A stretch of 64,000 nt of DNA. Source: Styela clava. Its lineage: Eukaryota; Chordata; Ascidiacea; Stolidobranchia; Styelidae. Position numbers and translations under genes: made by a program. Position 1 is the first letter of the stretch, and each line of letters begins with the position of its first letter. Of the stretch, positions 61,144-64,000 are shown piece after piece. The stretch is taken from assembly GCF_964204865.1 (NCBI RefSeq), contig NC_135257.1, forward strand, positions 4,898,001 to 4,962,000, given 5' to 3'. Under the pieces are notes generated by a model. That model ran no database searches, was not told where the DNA came from, and saw only the letters and a list, made by a program, of their open reading frames with translations.

Positions 61144-62500
61144 ACGTTATAAAACGATGTAATTAAAAAAATAAACAAAAAAAATATCATTAGACACATT
61201 TTACATTTATTGACTATGCTTGTACATCATATATCATCTAGTAATACAGTAATAAGAAAATCCATCATCGAGTGTGGTTTAACCAATTTACTATCAACTT
61301 TATTTTCAGTCCTATAAAATCTGTCACAATAATGCTACCAGACACAGTGGAATCATGCATTTTTCAAATTTAGAGTGAAATTTGTCGATGGAAATATCTA
61401 ATGATTACAAAATGCTAACTCCAAACACCATTTTCTTCAAAGCCTAAGAGATGAAACTGCAGATGATTTTAAACATACAACACTCTATTGCTTGCCAAAT
61501 TTCAGCTCAATATTCTTTTTATTTCCTCGACATTTGACAACTTTTTAAATGAAAGTTCTACACTGGCAATTAGGATTTTTTTTACTTTTTTATTCGTAAC
61601 TCCCGTGGTTTTTAAATGAGCTGGTGTGTAGCAAATATTTGAATCCTTCATCAAATTTATATCACTTTTTTCAAAAGTGATCAGTTTGATAAAGTTAGTG
61701 ACCTCAAATTCATAATGATCACAAAGTACTGAAGTAGTTAAACCGCCCTATAACAGTATGGCACACTATACCAATCAGGTGACATTGTCCCGTTTCAGAA
61801 AAACCCATTTTACAGATGATCAGACACCCCTCCTTTGGGAGACGTCTAGACATTGTTGTCCCTTAATATCGGTAATAATACAGTATAATGAAGTTGTGCA
61901 AAATACTACAAAAAAGCGCAATCTAGTAACGTCATCATTGAATTCCCTGGGAAAAAATATCTGATTTGCCTAAGAAAAATTTTCTTTACCATAGCATTCG
62001 AGAGTTATTAGCAAAAAACGGCAATTTTGGCCATGTGACGGCTGCGATTAATTTAGATTATTATTGAGACAAGCATGAGGCGATATGAAGCATCTGACGT
62101 GGTCCCAGACACCCCTCGTTTGTGAGACACATAGAGTGTTTGTTTTATTGAGCCAAATGGAGGGAAATTCTTGGAATTTGGATAGTGTGCTGTACTGTAT
62201 AACAATTTTCAAAGCATACTGAAAATTAATTTCAAATTGCACTAGTTCAATAATCAACTTGTCCATATTGAATCCATACAAAAAATCATTTATATGAATA
62301 GCCATATTTCAATTTGACCCGAATTATAAATCATATAAATCGAATATTGATCATATCTCAGTATCCTATCTTACTGTTACTTGAAATGGAATAGAGAAAA
62401 CCATTAAATTATCATCAGTCATACGATACGATATCTGTTTTATCTCGGTAGCATTTAGTCTTTCTGAAGGGTATAATGCTGTAATGCATGAATCGGCTAA
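61144..62500. other. Intergenic between RITA1 and BBIP1
   Basis: Holds the RITA1 promoter side and the BBIP1 3' UTR side (both genes on minus). Two similar ~45-bp stretches, CAGACACCCCTCCTTTGGGA (61821) and CAGACACCCCTCGTTTGTGA (62107), form a loose direct repeat. No gene seen. Confidence 0.35.
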
Positions 62501-62707
62501 TCAACTTTCTGCCTGTGATTCAGACAAGTCAGCTTCCTCTTGCGCTTTCATCATTTCTTGCGCTTCTTTTTGCATCTTTTCCATTTTTTCCAAACTCACT
62601 GATTTGAGAGGCATAATTTTTGGTTTACATAAAACCACAGCTGGAGAATCTTCTTGATATAGTTGTCCTTGCTTAGGAAGAACTTCTTTTAATAACGATG
62701 AGGCCAT
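62501..62707 (-). CDS. BBIP1: BBSome-interacting protein 1
   Basis: A 68-residue reading frame from the ATG at 62707 (MASSLLKEVLPKQGQLYQED) to TGA at 62501-62503. The diagnostic core EVLPKQGQL...VVLCKPKIMPLKSVSLEKM matches human BBIP1/BBIP10 (EVLPKQGQL...MVLCKPKLLPLKSLTLEKL). A helical, charged tail follows (EKMQKEAQEMMKAQEEADLS). BBIP1 is the smallest BBSome subunit, needed for BBSome assembly and ciliary traffic. A further in-frame ATG lies 14 codons upstream (62749), but the residues between are unlike the family, so the inner start is preferred. The human protein is 92 residues; extra N-terminal sequence there is not conserved. The coding part is in one exon; an upstream untranslated exon is possible. 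Confidence 0.9.
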   Translation of the reverse strand: MASSLLKEVLPKQGQLYQEDSPAVVLCKPKIMPLKSVSLEKMEKMQKEAQEMMKAQEEADLSESQAES

Positions 62708-63415
62708 GATATCAAGATATTTAGCTAATCGATATATACCGGTATTCAATATTATTTAATATGAGAACATAATACAGTACCGGTAATAACTGAATACGGT
62801 ACCGTACATGAATAGAAAGCCATAGTTATTTGGAAGATCAAAGCATTTAAGATGTTAAGAGTAGCCTAATACAATAATACTGTAATATTTTCACAATGAA
62901 AAAGACTAAGTTGACTAAACTTCTATCAAATCAGGCAAGATCGCATACCTGTAGCCTAAATACAAAACAGAATGATACCGTACCTAATCATTTGTTGCAG
63001 GAGGGCTGAAGATTGAATAACACATATAACTGGATACCGTAAGGTAACTGAACAAAACGATTGTAAATTGTGCAATTTAAATGGCACCGGTACCGGATTC
63101 CCGAGTTCAGAAGTTAAGGTTACTTGGCTCTTGTTTCCAGCCTACAGGCCTAGTTATTTTCGTGGGTCTGTGGGTGATAAGCCACGACGGCTTACTGAAA
63201 TTTTGTTGAAGTACCGTACTGCTATCGGCTACTACTAAGATACCGGTACTTATTTTGCTCCGGTGCCGGGGTACCTTGACGTTTCAACGAAAATAATAAA
63301 GCAGAAAGCATGGGGCAATGGGGAGTCACAATCAAAAAATAACAATTTTTTTTGCATTGCACATCTAGCGGATGTAAATATATGGGTTACGTTTATTGTG
63401 GTATGTTAGTCGTTG
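62708..63415. other. Non-genic stretch upstream of BBIP1
   Basis: The BBIP1 promoter should lie here. Several ATACCGGTA/TACCGTA-type short palindromic words are scattered through it (near 62738, 62779, 63091, 63242). No other gene seen. Confidence 0.3.
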
Positions 63416-63945
63416 GTTTATGGACCTTCCCCCGACCTTTGACCCCCGAAAAATTCTCCTTATACTTCACTATTGCAAAATTTCCAGGGCTATTTTAAGA
63501 GTGCTTTTGCGAGTTCGCGCCTGTAAAATGGGGTGGGTGTTTCAAACCATCATTATGATTCATCGCATACAACAATCTGTTTTTTAAAAGTACCGGTAAA
63601 GAATTTCAGGCTAGTCTATCACAGCTATTTTTACAGCTATTTTTATTACTGCAATTAAATTAAAACTCCTAGGAGGACAGAGTGATCATTGAATTATCTA
63701 ATTTTTATTCAAGTTTCCCAAACACAACTGAAAACTAACGAATTTCAACGAGTTCAAAATCGCGAAAACGAGGTAATGTTTACAACCACGCTTGAAAATC
63801 TGTCTGAGTGAGAAAAGTGTCTGAGCAAATGCGAAAAGGGGGCATTGTTACGTCACTTTTTGCATCTTGCTGCTTGGTCAATGTCACGAAGTCACGAAGT
63901 AAACAAAGAAGTCGATGCTCGGGGAAAGGTCCATTGCGACGTTAG
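63416..63945. repeat. Dispersed repeat, right copy of an inverted pair
   Basis: Inverted copy of 23230-23728 (see that entry). The CACGAAGT word is duplicated here (TCACGAAGTCACGAAGT). The element may continue beyond the window. Confidence 0.75.
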
Positions 63946-64000
63946 TCGTTGATTGCGACCAAACGATCCGGTATTTCGGATGGGAAGTGATATTTTTTCA

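Overview
This is eukaryotic, animal-type DNA: AT-rich, with long non-coding stretches, spliced genes with GT-AG introns, and a heavy load of DNA transposons, LINE fragments and satellite-like arrays. The recognisable genes (INO80E, PDAP1, RITA1, BBIP1 and alpha-1,6-fucosyltransferase/FUT8-like) point to an invertebrate metazoan, plausibly a deuterostome such as an ascidian. The species cannot be fixed from the sequence alone.

Layout. 1-7.3 kb: a degenerate retroelement ORF, then INO80E (five exons, minus strand) and intronless PDAP1 (minus). 7.4-22.3 kb: a jockey/CR1-like LINE reverse transcriptase on the minus strand, cut in two by a 13,210-bp foldback element (8855-22064). That element has terminal inverted repeats, a 9-bp target duplication, about 20 units of a ~175-bp repeat in its left arm and about 29 in its right arm, and a ~3.8-kb centre. 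The centre holds a spliced, 5'-truncated gene for a Ulp1-like (C48) cysteine protease fused to a PHD finger. 22.3-27 kb: dispersed repeats and a probable hAT element ending just upstream of the next gene. 27.2-40.4 kb: a tandem FUT8-like cluster: copy A (ten recognisable exons, three in-frame stops, many insertions), an exon-2 relic of a third copy, and copy B (ten exons, 570 codons, open throughout). 40.5-47.8 kb: a decayed LINE, a foldback MITE, a hAT-like element, a decayed Ty3/gypsy-like element and a small hAT MITE. 48.4-61.1 kb: RITA1 (seven exons, minus) with two large hAT-like elements in its introns. 62.5-62.7 kb: BBIP1 (minus). The right end is a dispersed repeat matching 23.2-23.7 kb in inverted orientation.

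The host genes are unrelated housekeeping, signalling and ciliary genes: chromatin remodelling (INO80E), Notch/RBPJ regulation and tubulin binding (RITA1), BBSome assembly (BBIP1), a growth-factor-associated phosphoprotein (PDAP1) and N-glycan core fucosylation (FUT8-like). No operon-like link is implied. I assembled the exon models by hand from splice sites and reading-frame phase; in every multi-exon model the phases agree at all junctions.

The most unusual content is mobile DNA: (1) the giant foldback element with its protease-PHD cargo; (2) two different hAT-like MITEs inserted one after the other into the same 8-bp target at the exon-3 splice donor of FUT8-like copy A, leaving three copies of the target and three possible donor sites; and (3) a second, smaller foldback built from an ~18-bp minisatellite that ends a few bases from a splice acceptor.
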